Shown here in pieces: positions 16,712 to 26,512 of a DNA stretch of 39,956 nucleotides (the stretch's first letter is position 1; each line of letters starts with the position of its first letter). The notes under the pieces were generated by a model. That model did no database searches and was not told the origin of the DNA. It saw only the letters and a program-made list of their open reading frames with translations. Origin of the DNA: an uncultured Eubacterium sp. (GTDB lineage Bacteria; Bacillota; Clostridia; Oscillospirales; Acutalibacteraceae); the NCBI GenBank assembly GCA_905234495.1, contig CAJOHE010000019.1, forward strand, positions 1-39,956, given 5' to 3'. The position numbers and the translations under genes were made by a program.

Positions 16712-16713
16712 AA

Positions 16714-17493
16714 TTACTCCTGTTCTCCGTCGTTTTCGGTTTTCGGAAATTTGATGAGCTTTTCCCCGTCGGGTATGAATTCGCCCCTCACGTTCCACTT
16801 TCCCGTGATTCCCTTTGACTTTACGCCGAGGTTGAAGTGAAGCTGCGCGATGCCGAATTCTATGCTCTTGTCGGAATAGGGCTCGTCAACGTAGGCTGAG
16901 AGCACGCCTTCCTCGTATCTGAAATGGATTGCGCGCCTGTTTGCGTCGCTCGGCGCCATCTCAACGAGCTTCATAGCGTAGGCGTATTCCTCGGGAAGCT
17001 TCGCGTCGCAGGTTTCAAACATCTTCTGATAGGGCTTATTCTGCTTGTGCGCCATATTGTAGAGCGTCTTTTCCTTGAGGCTCAGCTTATCCTTGACGTA
17101 GCCTATCGCAATAAAGCCGTAGAGCCTTGTCTTTTTCGGAATGTTGATGAGCGAGAGAAGCTTGTTTTCGTCGTATGTGCCGGTAATCCAGCAGGTGCCG
17201 AGTCCGTGGTGAACGCATTGCAGCACTATGCTCTCGCCCCAGTAGCCGCACTGTATTCTCGTCTGCTCACCGTCGTCGCCGCAAAGGGCGATTCCGCAGA
17301 ATTTGCCCGAGAGGGTTCTCGAAACGTTTGAGCAGTCGTCGACAAATATCATCTCAAGCGCGTCGCACTTTTTGTTTAAAATCTCAACGAGCTCGCGAAG
17401 GACGTCCCTCGTTTCCTCGTCGGGAAGCTTTGTGCGAAACGAACGACGCGAGGTTCTTTTTTCAATAGCTTCAATGTATTCCTGATTTGTCAT
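16714..17493 (-). CDS. Nitroreductase family protein (TM1586-like)
   Basis: 259 residues from ATG 17493, chosen because AAGGA ends 6 nt before it; an ATG 6 nt upstream lies too close to that site. It has R-T-S-R-R-S-F near the start (FMN-phosphate-binding Arg/Ser pattern), a central GYWGESIVLQCVHHGLGTCW stretch and IAIGYVKD, as in nitroreductases. The length and C-terminal half (APSDANRRAIHFRYEEG, then ..DIGIAQLHF-like FGIAQLHFNLG) fit the tandem-domain TM1586 group (PF14512), in which the second part resembles a degenerate FMN domain. It probably acts as an NAD(P)H-dependent flavin oxidoreductase; the substrate is unknown. The gene lies between asnB and the zinc-ribbon gene. Confidence 0.75.
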   Translation of the reverse strand: MTNQEYIEAIEKRTSRRSFRTKLPDEETRDVLRELVEILNKKCDALEMIFVDDCSNVSRTLSGKFCGIALCGDDGEQTRIQCGYWGESIVLQCVHHGLGTCWITGTYDENKLLSLINIPKKTRLYGFIAIGYVKDKLSLKEKTLYNMAHKQNKPYQKMFETCDAKLPEEYAYAMKLVEMAPSDANRRAIHFRYEEGVLSAYVDEPYSDKSIEFGIAQLHFNLGVKSKGITGKWNVRGEFIPDGEKLIKFPKTENDGEQE

Positions 17494-17535
17494 AGTCATT
17501 CCTTAGTAAGAATAATTTTAAACATTATAACATAA

Positions 17536-19348
17536 TTATATTTCAAACTCAACATCATATTTTTTTATCCAGACGTATATCTGCCAAATGTAGGCAAGAA
17601 GCTGGGGCGCGCGCATAAGCTGGCCGTAGTAGGGCTCGGTGAGCGAGGACGGATTGCCGATAAGCTCTTCAACCGCCGACCTGTTTATAAAATCGGAAAG
17701 AGGGCAGTCTTTGTCGTCGAGCGCCGAGAGGGCGAGGGCGCTGACCTTTTCAAAATAAACGGGGTTGTGAGTTTTGGGGTAGGGGCTCTTTTTGCGCCAA
17801 ATAATTTCACGCGGCAGGTCGTTTTCAAACGCCTTCCTGAGAATGCCCTTTTCCCTTCCGTCAAGGGCTTTTATGCTCCACGGCATATTGTAGGCGTATT
17901 CGACTAAGCGAAAGTCGCAAAACGGCACCCTGACCTCGAGCGAGGATTCCATACTCATCACGTCCTTGCGGTAGAGAAGGGTCTGCATAAACCAGTTGAG
18001 ATTTAGCACAAACATCTCTCTCATACGCCTCTCAAGAGGGGCTTCGCCGTCGAGATACGCGGTCTTTTTCACCGTGCTCTCATAGGCGTTTGCAAGGTAG
18101 TCCTCGCCGTTTTCAAGAAAGCCCTGCCTGAGTATTTTCCGTCTCACCTGCGTGCTTCTTGACCACGGGAAGCACTCTTCAAAAAGTATTTCCTTTCTGT
18201 GATACCACGGGTAGCCGCCGAAGATTTCGTCGGCACATTCGCCCGAAAGGCAGACCGTGAAGTCCTTTTTGACCTCGCGGCAGAAAAGGAGCAGGGAAGA
18301 GTCGATATCAGCAAAGGCGGGAACGCCCCTCGCAACCGCCGCGTCGGCAAGCGCGTCCGCGACGTCGCCGTTGTCGAGCACGATGTTGTGATGCTTCGAG
18401 CCTATCGCGCCCGACACAAGCGAGATGTAGTCCGAGTCGGGATTCGGCTGAAAGAGGCTCTTTTCAAAGTATTTGTCGTTGTCCGTGTAGTCGACCGAGT
18501 AGGTGTGAAGCACCTCGCCCCTCTCCCTGTAAACGTCGGACGCAAGCTTTGAGATTATGGACGAATCAAGCCCTCCGCTCAGAAACGTCGCAAGCGGAAC
18601 GTCGGATACGAGCTGCCTTTTGATTGAGTCCTCAACGAGGGCGCGGGTGTGTTCAAGCGCATCAAAAACGCTCTCGCGGTTTTCCTCAGCGCTCAGCTTC
18701 CAGTACTCGCTGACGTATGACCTACCGTTTTTATAGGTCATTATGCAGGCGGGCGGAAGCTCTTTTATATCCCTGAAAATGCCGCTTCCGACGCTCTTTG
18801 CGGGGCCGAGCATAAAGATTTCATTCAGCCCGTTTTCATCCACGACGGGCTTTATTTCGGGTATTTCGAGAAGCGTCGCAATCCTGCTTGCAAACGCAAA
18901 AATTCCGTTCACCTGCGAATAGTAAAGCGGCTTCACGCCTATTCTGTCGCGGCAGAGGAAGAGCTCCTTTTCCCGCGTGTCATATACCGCGTAGGCGAAA
19001 ATGCCGTTGAGCCTCTTCGGGCTTTCCGCGCCCCATCTGTCGTATGCCTTGAGCACGACTTCCGTGTCGCAATGCGTTTCAAACGAGTAGCCGTGCGCCT
19101 CAAGGTCGCGCCTCACCTCGTCGGTGTTGTAGAGCTCGCCGTTGTAGACTATGACGTATCTGCCGAAATACATCGGCTGCGCGCCGTTTTCAACGTCGAT
19201 TTCTGTGTATGAGAGCCGCCTCTCCCGTGATGTATTTGCCGTCGCCGTCGGGGCCCCTCATCCTGAGCGTTTCGCTCATTTTTTCAAGGACGTTTTTCCT
19301 TTCCCGAAGGTCAATTCCGGCGCTTATTATTCCTGCGATACCGCACAT
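17536..19348 (-). pseudogene. asnB: Asparagine synthetase (glutamine-hydrolysing), broken by a frameshift at 19201
   Basis: Glutamine-dependent asparagine synthetase, which transfers glutamine ammonia to aspartate via AMP-aspartate. Reading starts at ATG 19348 (MCGIAGIIS; Cys2 is the glutaminase nucleophile) behind GAGGTGAT. It has RMRGPDGDG and then ALIHR, where the frame breaks and stops 11 nt later. The next frame resumes directly with IDVENGAQPM and runs to 17536 (554 residues), containing YNGELYN and the ATP-binding SGGLDSS (near residue 215 of the joined protein). Relatives have R-L-(S/A)-I between HR and ID, so about 11 nt seem missing. Everything else is intact; the joined length of about 603 residues is normal. 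It is either a recent inactivation or a sequence error. Confidence 0.85.
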
Positions 19349-19423
19349 TAAAATCACCTCAAATACAATATATGCTGCAACTATATGTTGTGTGTTTGGC
19401 ATAATATCCAAAAAAACGGGCAC

Positions 19424-19452
19424 AATATATCGAAATTTGTCAAAGTATACAA
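19424..19452 (-). promoter_or_regulatory. Possible promoter for asnB
   Basis: On minus: TTGTAT (19447-19452), 17 nt, TATATT (19424-19429). A partial inverted repeat, ACAATATAT ... ATATGTTGT (about 19366-19392), lies in the leader. The gap 19349-19588 holds only divergent promoter elements and no gene. Confidence 0.35.
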
Positions 19453-19477
19453 TTTTGCGAAAAATCAAAAATTTTTG

Positions 19478-19506
19478 TTTAAATTTGACTCGGGATAAGA
19501 TATAAT
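19478..19506 (+). promoter_or_regulatory. Possible promoter for pflB
   Basis: A consensus -10, TATAAT (19501-19506), with a weak -35, TTTAAA (19478-19483), and 17-nt spacer. The leader of about 80 nt contains CCCG ... CGGG blocks that may fold. Confidence 0.4.
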
Positions 19507-19588
19507 TAAGAATGTACCTCTATCCCGTTCGGTCACCTTGACGGCAGAGCGGGTTAATCATAAACACAACGCGATTTTGGAGAAAGTT

Positions 19589-21823
19589 ATGGACGCTTGG
19601 AGAAATTTTAACAAGGGAGTTTGGTGCGACGAAATCAACGTCAGCAACTTCATCAAGCTCAACTACAGGGAATACGACGGCGACGCTTCGTTTCTTGAGG
19701 GCGCAACCGAGAGAACTAAGATTGTAAACGGCAAGGTTGAACAGCTTCTCATCAGGGAAAATGAGAACGGCGGCGTTCTTGACGTTGACACTTCCGAGGT
19801 TATCACCGTATTTTCCCACAGGGGCAGACCCGGTTACGTTGACAGGGAAAGGGATATCATCGTCGGACTGCAGACGGACGAGCCTCTCAAGAGGGGCGTT
19901 TCCCCGTTTGCCGGAATCAGAAACACCATTCAGGCGTGCGAAGCGTACGGCTATGAGCTTTCGGACAAAATCAACGACGAGTTCAAATACCGCACAACCC
20001 ATAACACGGCTGTGTTCAAGGCGTACACCGACACGATGAAAAAGGCTCGCCACGCGGGTATTCTCACAGGTCTTCCCGACGCGTACGCAAGGGGCAGAAT
20101 CATCGGCGATTACAGGCGTATCGCACTCTACGGTATGGACTATCTGATTGAGCAGAAGAAGCTTGACAAGCAGCGCCTCGGCGAGAGCGAGGCTCTCAAC
20201 GAGGAAAACATTCACCTCATTGAGGACGTTTCAAAGCAGCTTGACTTTATGTACGCGCTCAAGGTTATGGCAAACGACTACGGCTATGACATCTCAAACC
20301 CCGCTACCACCGCGAAAGAGGCTGTTCAGTGGCTCTATTTCGGCTACCTCGGCGCAATCAAAGAGCAGAACGGCGCGGCTAATTCAATCGGCAGAATCGC
20401 CGAGTTCCTCGACTGCTACATTCAGCGCGATATCGACGAGGGCGTGCTCGACGAAAAGGGCGCGCAGGAACTCATCGACGACCTTGTAATCAAGCTTCGC
20501 CTTGTGCGCCACCTGCGTACACCCGAGTACAACGAGGTATTTGCGGGCGACCCCGTATGGGTAACCCTCTCGCTTTCGGGCGTGTCAAAGGAAGGCAAGC
20601 CGATGTGCTCAAAAACCTCGTTCAGAGTGCTTCAGACGCTCTACAACCTCGGACCTTCCGCAGAGCCCAACATCACGGTGCTCTGGTCGGAAAAGCTTCC
20701 GCAGGGCTTCAAGGATTTCTGCGCTCAGGTTTCAATCGACACCGATTCAATCCAGTATGAAAACGACGACGTTATGAGAAGAATGTTCGGCGACGACTAT
20801 TCGATTGCCTGCTGTGTTTCGGCTATGAAGACGGGCAAGCAGATGCAGTATTTCGGCGCAAGATGCAATCTTGCAAAGGTTCTTCTTATGGCTTTGAACG
20901 GCGGCAGGGACGAGCGCGAGGCGATTCAGGTTGCCCCGAAGGGCGAGATTTTCGACGAAGAGGTTCTCGACTACGACGAGGTTGTTATCGCATATAAAAA
21001 GTATCTTGCGTGGATGGCAAGGCTTTATGTAAACACACTTAATATAATTCACTATATGCACGATAAATATGCGTATGAAAGACTTATGATGTCCCTTCAC
21101 GACACCAACGTTGAAAGACTTATGGCGTTCGGTATCTCGGGTATGTCGGTTGCAACGGATTCTCTCTCGGCAATCAAATACGCGAAGGTTACTCCGATTA
21201 AGGACGACAGGGGAATCATAGTTGACTTCAAGGTTGAGGGCGATTTCCCGAAATACGGAAACGACGACGACCGCGTTGACTTCATCGGCAAGGAGCTCGT
21301 TGAGTTCTTCTACAAGGAGCTCTGCAAAACCCCCGCATACAGGGGCGCAAAGCACACGCTTTCAATCCTTACGATTACGTCAAACGTTATGTACGGCAAA
21401 AAGACGGGCTCAACCCCCGACGGCAGAAAAGCCGGCGAGCCCTTTGCACCGGGCGCAAACCCGATGCACGGCAGGGACTGCGAGGGCGCGCTTGCCTCTC
21501 TCAACTCAGTTGCAAAGCTTGATTACGCCTGCTGTCAGGACGGCATTTCAAACACCTTCTCAATCACCCCCGACACTCTCGGCGCGGATAAGAAGCAGCA
21601 GATTGAGCATCTCACAACGATGATTGACGGCTATTTCTCGCAGGACGCTCACCACCTCAACGTAAACGTTCTCAACCGCGAAAAGCTGATTGACGCCATG
21701 AACGACCCGACGCTCTATCCGTCGCTCACAATCCGCGTCAGCGGCTACGCCGTAAACTTCAACAAGCTCACAAGAGAAAAACAGGAAGAGGTAATCGCAA
21801 GAACCTTCCACACATCAATGTAA
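19589..21823 (+). CDS. pflB: Pyruvate formate-lyase (formate acetyltransferase)
   Basis: 744 residues, full length. This glycyl-radical enzyme cleaves pyruvate with CoA to acetyl-CoA and formate without oxygen. The start at ATG 19589 has GGAG 7 nt upstream; an upstream in-frame start lacks a ribosome site. Key features: the Cys-Cys pair in [15 protein letters not shown] (about residue 407), the catalytic thiyl site; GARCNLAK; the [20 protein letters not shown] stretch; and the radical loop R-V-S-G-Y-A-V near residue 718, where Gly carries the radical. It needs a radical SAM activating enzyme (PflA), which is not adjacent: the next gene is an HD hydrolase after a terminator. It points to a strict fermentative anaerobe. 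Confidence 0.95.
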   Translation: MDAWRNFNKGVWCDEINVSNFIKLNYREYDGDASFLEGATERTKIVNGKVEQLLIRENENGGVLDVDTSEVITVFSHRGRPGYVDRERDIIVGLQTDEPLKRGVSPFAGIRNTIQACEAYGYELSDKINDEFKYRTTHNTAVFKAYTDTMKKARHAGILTGLPDAYARGRIIGDYRRIALYGMDYLIEQKKLDKQRLGESEALNEENIHLIEDVSKQLDFMYALKVMANDYGYDISNPATTAKEAVQWLYFGYLGAIKEQNGAANSIGRIAEFLDCYIQRDIDEGVLDEKGAQELIDDLVIKLRLVRHLRTPEYNEVFAGDPVWVTLSLSGVSKEGKPMCSKTSFRVLQTLYNLGPSAEPNITVLWSEKLPQGFKDFCAQVSIDTDSIQYENDDVMRRMFGDDYSIACCVSAMKTGKQMQYFGARCNLAKVLLMALNGGRDEREAIQVAPKGEIFDEEVLDYDEVVIAYKKYLAWMARLYVNTLNIIHYMHDKYAYERLMMSLHDTNVERLMAFGISGMSVATDSLSAIKYAKVTPIKDDRGIIVDFKVEGDFPKYGNDDDRVDFIGKELVEFFYKELCKTPAYRGAKHTLSILTITSNVMYGKKTGSTPDGRKAGEPFAPGANPMHGRDCEGALASLNSVAKLDYACCQDGISNTFSITPDTLGADKKQQIEHLTTMIDGYFSQDAHHLNVNVLNREKLIDAMNDPTLYPSLTIRVSGYAVNFNKLTREKQEEVIARTFHTSM

Positions 21824-21834
21824 GACAAAACAAA

Positions 21835-21867
21835 AGCAGCTGAAAATATTAATTCAGCTGCTTTTTT
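21835..21867 (+). terminator. Intrinsic terminator after pflB
   Basis: A 10-bp stem (AGCAGCTGAA / TTCAGCTGCT) with an 8-nt loop and a T-run. Confidence 0.85.
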
Positions 21868-21870
21868 ATG

Positions 21871-21899
21871 GTGACAAAAGGACAATAAGATGTTATAAT
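21871..21899 (+). promoter_or_regulatory. Promoter for the HD / STAS-kinase / SpoIIE operon
   Basis: GTGACA (21871-21876), 17 nt, and an extended -10 TGT-TATAAT (21894-21899), placed immediately after the pflB terminator. Confidence 0.7.
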
Positions 21900-21929
21900 A
21901 TAATTTAGTATTAATATACGAGGTGGAAT

Positions 21930-22493
21930 ATGGCAAACATTTTTTACAGGGCGATTGAGTTTGCGATGAAAGCCCACGAGGGGCAGAAGCGAAAGGACGG
22001 CAGCGTCTACCTTCTTCATCCTCTTGAGGACGCGGCAATCGTCGGTACAATGACAAACGACCTTGAGATACTTGCGGCGGCGGTGCTTCACGACACGGTT
22101 GAGGACACCGACACAACCGCAGAGGACATACTCAGGGAGTTTGGCGAGAGGGTTGCAGAGCTTGTGGCTCACGAAACCGAGGATAAGCGCCCCGAGATGG
22201 ACGCGGCTGAGTCGTGGAAAATCCGCAAGGAGGAAAGCCTTGCCGTGCTCAGGACTTCGGGCGTTGAAACGAAGATGCTGTGGCTCGGCGACAAGCTTTC
22301 AAATATGAGAGCGCTTTCAAGGGATTACGACGTTATCGGAATAAAGGTCTTCGACCGATTCAACGAAAAGGACCCGAGAAAGCAGCGCTGGTATCACAGC
22401 AAGGTGCTTGAATACACGAGCGAGCTTTGCGGCTTTGCGGCATACAAGGAATACAAAGAACTCTTCGACAGAGTTTTCAAAGATTACGAATAA
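21930..22493 (+). CDS. HD-domain phosphohydrolase (RelA/SpoT hydrolase-like)
   Basis: 187 residues. It has the metal-binding order of the SpoT/Mesh1-type HD domain: H in YLLHPLEDAA (about residue 31), HD in AVLHDTVEDTD (about 54-55), and the later Asp in LGDKLSNMR (about 120). RelA/SpoT hydrolases of this type remove pyrophosphate from (p)ppGpp; stand-alone small versions exist. There is no synthetase or TGS domain. The substrate could be ppGpp or another nucleotide. AGGTGG precedes the ATG. It heads an operon with two signalling proteins, so a stress-response role is likely; the STAS-kinase gene begins 11 nt after its stop. Confidence 0.8.
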   Translation: MANIFYRAIEFAMKAHEGQKRKDGSVYLLHPLEDAAIVGTMTNDLEILAAAVLHDTVEDTDTTAEDILREFGERVAELVAHETEDKRPEMDAAESWKIRKEESLAVLRTSGVETKMLWLGDKLSNMRALSRDYDVIGIKVFDRFNEKDPRKQRWYHSKVLEYTSELCGFAAYKEYKELFDRVFKDYE

Positions 22494-22504
22494 GGAGCAG
22501 ATTT

Positions 22505-23659
22505 ATGGAAAAGACTATTTACTTAAAGGGCAGAATCGACTCGGCAAACGCAGCGGACACCGAGGTTAAAATCAACGCTGAAATCGGCGGCTTTGACGGC
22601 GAGCTCACTCTCGACGCAGGCGAGCTTGAATACATTTCAAGCGCGGGACTCAGAGTTATTCTCAGGCTTAAAAAGGCAAACCCCACAACTAAGATTGTAA
22701 ACTGCAACAGCGAGGTTTACGAGATTTTCGATATGACGGGCTTCACCGAAATGATGGATATCTCAAAGGCGTACAGAACGCTTTCAATCGACGGCTGCGA
22801 GGTTATCGGCGAGGGCGCAAACGGTATCGTTTACCGCACCGACCCCGACACGATTGTCAAGGTTTACAAAAACCCCGATTCACTCGATGAAATCCACAAC
22901 GAAAGAGAGCTTGCAAGAAAGGCTTTCGTTATGGGTATTCCCACGGCGATTCCCTACGACGTCGTAAAGGTCGGCGAGCTCTACGGCTCTGTGTTTGAGC
23001 TTCTCAACGCGACCTCTTTTGCCCGCCTTATAAACGACGGCGAGGACGTTGACACCCTTGCAAAGCAGAGCGTTGACATCCTTAAAACGATGCACGCGAC
23101 AATGCTCAAGGACGGCGAGCTTCCGAGCAAGAGGGAAGAGGCAATCGGCTGGGCAGAGTATTCTGCAAACTACCTTCCTGCCGAAATCGGCGAAAAGCTT
23201 GTTGAGCTTTTCAGGGCGATTTCCGAAACGAACAATATGCTTCACGGCGACTACCACATCAAAAACATTATGCGTCAGGGAAACGAGAACCTTCTGATTG
23301 ATATGGACACCCTTTCAATGGGACATCCCGTTTATGAATTTGCCGCAATCTATGCCGCATACATCGGCTTCAGCTGCGTTGACAAGGAAAACTGTTCAAA
23401 CTTCCTCGGCATCACAACCGAGCAGTGTAAGACCTTCTGGGCGTCAACCCTGAAATACTATTTCGAGGGCAGCGCCACAACCCCCGAAGAGGTTGAAAGA
23501 ATGGCTGAAATCATCTGCTTCACAAGAATTTTCAGAAGAACAATCAAGCGCTACGGCGTGGATAACGCGGAATACAAGGCGCTTATTGATTTCTGCAAGG
23601 ACTATCTCATAAAAACCGTACCCGAAACGGACATTATTTATTTCCGAGACGAAACGTAA
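22505..23659 (+). CDS. STAS domain fused to an aminoglycoside-phosphotransferase-like kinase
   Basis: 384 residues. Residues about 1-95 form a STAS (anti-sigma-factor antagonist) domain; the phosphoserine motif is EYISSAGLRVIL with Ser45/46. Residues about 100-384 form a protein-kinase-fold phosphotransferase: Gly-rich start GEGANGIVYR, Lys in IVKVYKN, Glu in NERELARK, catalytic loop LHGDYHIKNIM and metal site LIDMDTL. The kinase half matches the family I know as TIGR02172. STAS domains are switched by Ser phosphorylation and dephosphorylation, and the next gene carries both a SpoIIE phosphatase and an RsbW-type kinase. The start at 22505 has AAGGAG 8 nt upstream. The small-molecule or protein substrate of the kinase half is unknown. 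No sigma factor is nearby. Confidence 0.8.
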   Translation: MEKTIYLKGRIDSANAADTEVKINAEIGGFDGELTLDAGELEYISSAGLRVILRLKKANPTTKIVNCNSEVYEIFDMTGFTEMMDISKAYRTLSIDGCEVIGEGANGIVYRTDPDTIVKVYKNPDSLDEIHNERELARKAFVMGIPTAIPYDVVKVGELYGSVFELLNATSFARLINDGEDVDTLAKQSVDILKTMHATMLKDGELPSKREEAIGWAEYSANYLPAEIGEKLVELFRAISETNNMLHGDYHIKNIMRQGNENLLIDMDTLSMGHPVYEFAAIYAAYIGFSCVDKENCSNFLGITTEQCKTFWASTLKYYFEGSATTPEEVERMAEIICFTRIFRRTIKRYGVDNAEYKALIDFCKDYLIKTVPETDIIYFRDET

Positions 23660-23685
23660 TCTAATACAGAACAGGATTTGATTTT

Positions 23686-25452
23686 ATGGCTGATATTTTT
23701 TCAAAATTAATAGGCACTCTTGCCGTTATACTGCTTGTTTCGGCATTTATCGGCAGCAGCGACATTCTGAAAAGAATTATAAAAACCGACGAAAAAAACA
23801 GTAAGAAATGGAAGTACACCGTTATCGTCGGCCTTCTCGGCGGTCTTTTCGGCGTTTACGGCAATATCTCGGGCTTCAATCTCAACGGAGCGGTTGTTTC
23901 CGTAAGGGATATCGGTCCCATGCTTGCAGGCTTTGTAAGCGGACCGGTGGGTGGCCTTCTCGCAGGACTTATTGCCGGCGTTCACAGGCTCACTCTCGGC
24001 GGTATAACCGCAAACGCCTGTGTGGTTGCAACCTGCTGTATCGGCTTGATTTCGGGCTTTTTCTCATACAAATGGCACAGCATTCTCAAAAAGCCTTACG
24101 TTGCGTTTATTCTCGGAATGAGTCTGGAAATCTTCCATCTCTGCGTTGTTCTCGTTATGGTAAAGCCGTTTGAAACCGCGCTTGACATCGTAAAGCAGAT
24201 TGCAATTCCGTTCGTTCTGATAAACGCGGTGGGCTTTGCGCTGATGGTATCAATCATCACCTATACCGAAAAGCAGAGAAATCTCGTTATTGAAACGGGA
24301 CGTATGCAGTCCGAGCTCACGGTTGCAAGAACCATTCAGGAAAACTCAATTCCGAATATTTTCCCCGCGTTCCCCGAAAGGGCGGACTTCGACATCCACG
24401 CTTCAATGACTCCCGCAAAAGAGGTCGGCGGCGACTTCTATAATTTCTTCCTTATTGACGACAACCGCCTTGCGTTTGTAATCGGCGACGTGTCGGGCAA
24501 GGGAATTCCCGCGGCGCTCTTTATGATGGTAACAAACATTCTCATAACCGACGCCACCCAGATTGGCGGAACGCCGGGCGAGATTCTCACGCGCGTAAAC
24601 AACAGCATCTGCGAGCACAACGAGGCGGATATGTTCGTAACCCTCTGGCTCGGAATCTACGATTCCCGGACGGGAAAGATTATCGCTTCAAACGCAGGCC
24701 ACGACGACGCGGTTGTCTACCGCAATAACGGCGAATTTGAGTTTGTAAAGACAAAGCACGGCCTCGTTGTCGGCGCTATGCCGGGCGTGGTATATAAGGA
24801 CTTTGAAATCGAGCTCGGCAAAAACGACAAGCTCTTCATCTACACCGACGGCGTTCCCGAGGCAACCGACAAGGACAACAATATGTACACCATGGACAGA
24901 ATGCTGAAGGCGCTCAATGAGCACAGAACAGAATCGCCCAAGGATATTCTTGAAGGAATAAAGGAAAGCGTAAACGAGTTTGTGGGCGACGCACCGCAGT
25001 TTGACGACCTTACAATGCTCTGCCTTGAAAACACCTCGAAGGCAAACGGAAAGACGCTCAGCATTGACGCAACCGTTGACAATCTCGATGAGGTAATCGG
25101 CTTTGTCGACGCATATCTTGAAGGGCTTGAATGCCCGATGAAGGCTCAGATGCAGTACGACCTCGCTATCGAAGAGGCGTACGTAAACGTTGCAAACTAC
25201 GCCTACGGCGACGAAACGGGCAAGGCTGAAATCACCGTTTCAAACGAGGGCGACGAGGTTACGGTTGTTCTCAAGGACAGCGGTGTGCCCTACAATCCGC
25301 TTGAAAGGGAAGACCCCGACACCTCGCTTTCCGCAGAGGAAAGGCAGATAGGCGGGCTCGGAATATTCCTTGTCAAAAAGAATACCGACGACGTTTCCTA
25401 CGTCTATGAAAACGGCTGCAATATTCTCACAATGAAAAAGAAAATCAGATAA
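23686..25452 (+). CDS. LytS-type 5TM sensor + SpoIIE phosphatase + RsbW-like kinase
   Basis: 588 residues, three parts. Residues about 1-195: membrane helices of the 5TM-5TMR_LYT kind (GPMLAGFVSGPVGGLLAG and LIAGVHRLTLGG). About 205-450: a PP2C/SpoIIE Ser/Thr phosphatase with metal sites VGGD (247-250), GDVSGKG (267-273), YTDGVPEA and FDDLTML. About 465-588: a HATPase of the anti-sigma-kinase kind, with N-box IEEAYVNVANYAYG, G1 DSGVPYNP and G2 GGLGIFL. It can thus both remove and add phosphate on a STAS serine, the two activities of partner-switching stress circuits that normally sit in separate proteins. The adjacent STAS protein is the obvious partner. The signal sensed in the membrane is unknown. 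It follows that gene by 26 nt. Confidence 0.9.
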   Translation: MADIFSKLIGTLAVILLVSAFIGSSDILKRIIKTDEKNSKKWKYTVIVGLLGGLFGVYGNISGFNLNGAVVSVRDIGPMLAGFVSGPVGGLLAGLIAGVHRLTLGGITANACVVATCCIGLISGFFSYKWHSILKKPYVAFILGMSLEIFHLCVVLVMVKPFETALDIVKQIAIPFVLINAVGFALMVSIITYTEKQRNLVIETGRMQSELTVARTIQENSIPNIFPAFPERADFDIHASMTPAKEVGGDFYNFFLIDDNRLAFVIGDVSGKGIPAALFMMVTNILITDATQIGGTPGEILTRVNNSICEHNEADMFVTLWLGIYDSRTGKIIASNAGHDDAVVYRNNGEFEFVKTKHGLVVGAMPGVVYKDFEIELGKNDKLFIYTDGVPEATDKDNNMYTMDRMLKALNEHRTESPKDILEGIKESVNEFVGDAPQFDDLTMLCLENTSKANGKTLSIDATVDNLDEVIGFVDAYLEGLECPMKAQMQYDLAIEEAYVNVANYAYGDETGKAEITVSNEGDEVTVVLKDSGVPYNPLEREDPDTSLSAEERQIGGLGIFLVKKNTDDVSYVYENGCNILTMKKKIR

Positions 25453-25467
25453 AACGGGGGAAGAATT

Positions 25468-26508
25468 ATGCAAAACGAAATCACTGCAAAGGAAAAGCTT
25501 TTAAACGCAGAAGGTAATATTGCAAATCCCGGCTTTGCCAAAAAGCTCTTTTGGGAATACGACAGAAACGACATCAAGGCGGGCAAGATGCGAATCAAGG
25601 AATGGGACTATTACTACATAGGCACACAGGATTACGGCCTCTGCCTCACAATAAGCGACGCGGGTTATGTCAGCTGCCTTTCGGTAACGCTTCTCGGCTT
25701 CGGCGAAAAGCCGTTCCAGATGAACGATTCCGAGATAGGCGTGTTCCCGCTCGGCAAGCTCGGTATGCCCTCAACAAGCGTTAAGGGCGACGTTAGAGCC
25801 AAGGTCGGCACGACCGATATGAGCTTTAAAAACGACGGTGAAAAGCGAGTTCTTTCGGGATATTACGACAATTTCTGCAACTCGAAAAAGCGCCTCACCT
25901 TTGAGGTTGAGCTGACCGATTTCCCCGAGGAAAGTATGGTTATCGCTACCCCGTTTGACAAGGATAAGCATTTCTATTACAACCAGAAAATCAACTGTAT
26001 GCGAGCAAACGGCTTCTGCGAATTTGACGGCAAGAGATACGAGTTCAACGCCGAAAACGGCGCGCTCGGCACGCTTGACTGGGGCAGAGGCGTATGGACG
26101 TACGACAACACATGGTACTGGGGCTCTGGACAGATGGTGCTCGACGACGGAAGCCGCTTCGGTTTCAATATCGGCTACGGCTTCGGCAACACTTCCGCCG
26201 CAAGCGAGAATATGCTTTTCTACAACGGCAAGTCCCATAAGCTTGAGGACGTAACCTTCAACATTCCGAAGGAAAACGGCAAGTATGCCTACACAAAGCC
26301 GTGGACGTTCACATCAAGCGACGGCAGGTTTGAAATGGAATTCAAGCCGATTATCGACCGTCAGGCACCGTTTGACCTCAAGGTTATCTGTATGGTACCC
26401 CATCAGGTATTCGGTAAAATGTCGGGCACGGCAATCCTTGACGACGGCACAAAAATAGAGATTAAGGATAAGCTTGTATTTGCTGAACACGTTCACAACA
26501 AGTGGTAA
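25468..26508 (+). CDS. DUF2804 family protein
   Basis: 346 residues. The all-beta, aromatic-rich sequence (KEWDYYYIGTQDYGLCLTIS; GTLDWGRGVWTYDNTWYWGS; SRFGFNIGYGFGN) is the signature layout of DUF2804 (PF10974), related in fold to lipocalin-like hydroxyneurosporene-synthase-type domains. No signal peptide or membrane segment, so it is cytoplasmic. No function is assigned to the family; a lipid-related role is a guess, supported only by the following glycerophosphodiesterase. A GGGGGAAG ribosome site precedes ATG 25468, which lies 15 nt after the sensor gene, and the phosphodiesterase starts 4 nt after its stop, suggesting one long operon. Confidence 0.8.
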   Translation: MQNEITAKEKLLNAEGNIANPGFAKKLFWEYDRNDIKAGKMRIKEWDYYYIGTQDYGLCLTISDAGYVSCLSVTLLGFGEKPFQMNDSEIGVFPLGKLGMPSTSVKGDVRAKVGTTDMSFKNDGEKRVLSGYYDNFCNSKKRLTFEVELTDFPEESMVIATPFDKDKHFYYNQKINCMRANGFCEFDGKRYEFNAENGALGTLDWGRGVWTYDNTWYWGSGQMVLDDGSRFGFNIGYGFGNTSAASENMLFYNGKSHKLEDVTFNIPKENGKYAYTKPWTFTSSDGRFEMEFKPIIDRQAPFDLKVICMVPHQVFGKMSGTAILDDGTKIEIKDKLVFAEHVHNKW

Positions 26509-26512
26509 TAAT

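Noticed and set aside
17536..19348. Lasso-peptide cyclase instead of asparagine synthetase
   Set aside because: It has the full N-terminal glutaminase part with Cys2 and normal length, and lies 8 kb from the PqqD-like gene.
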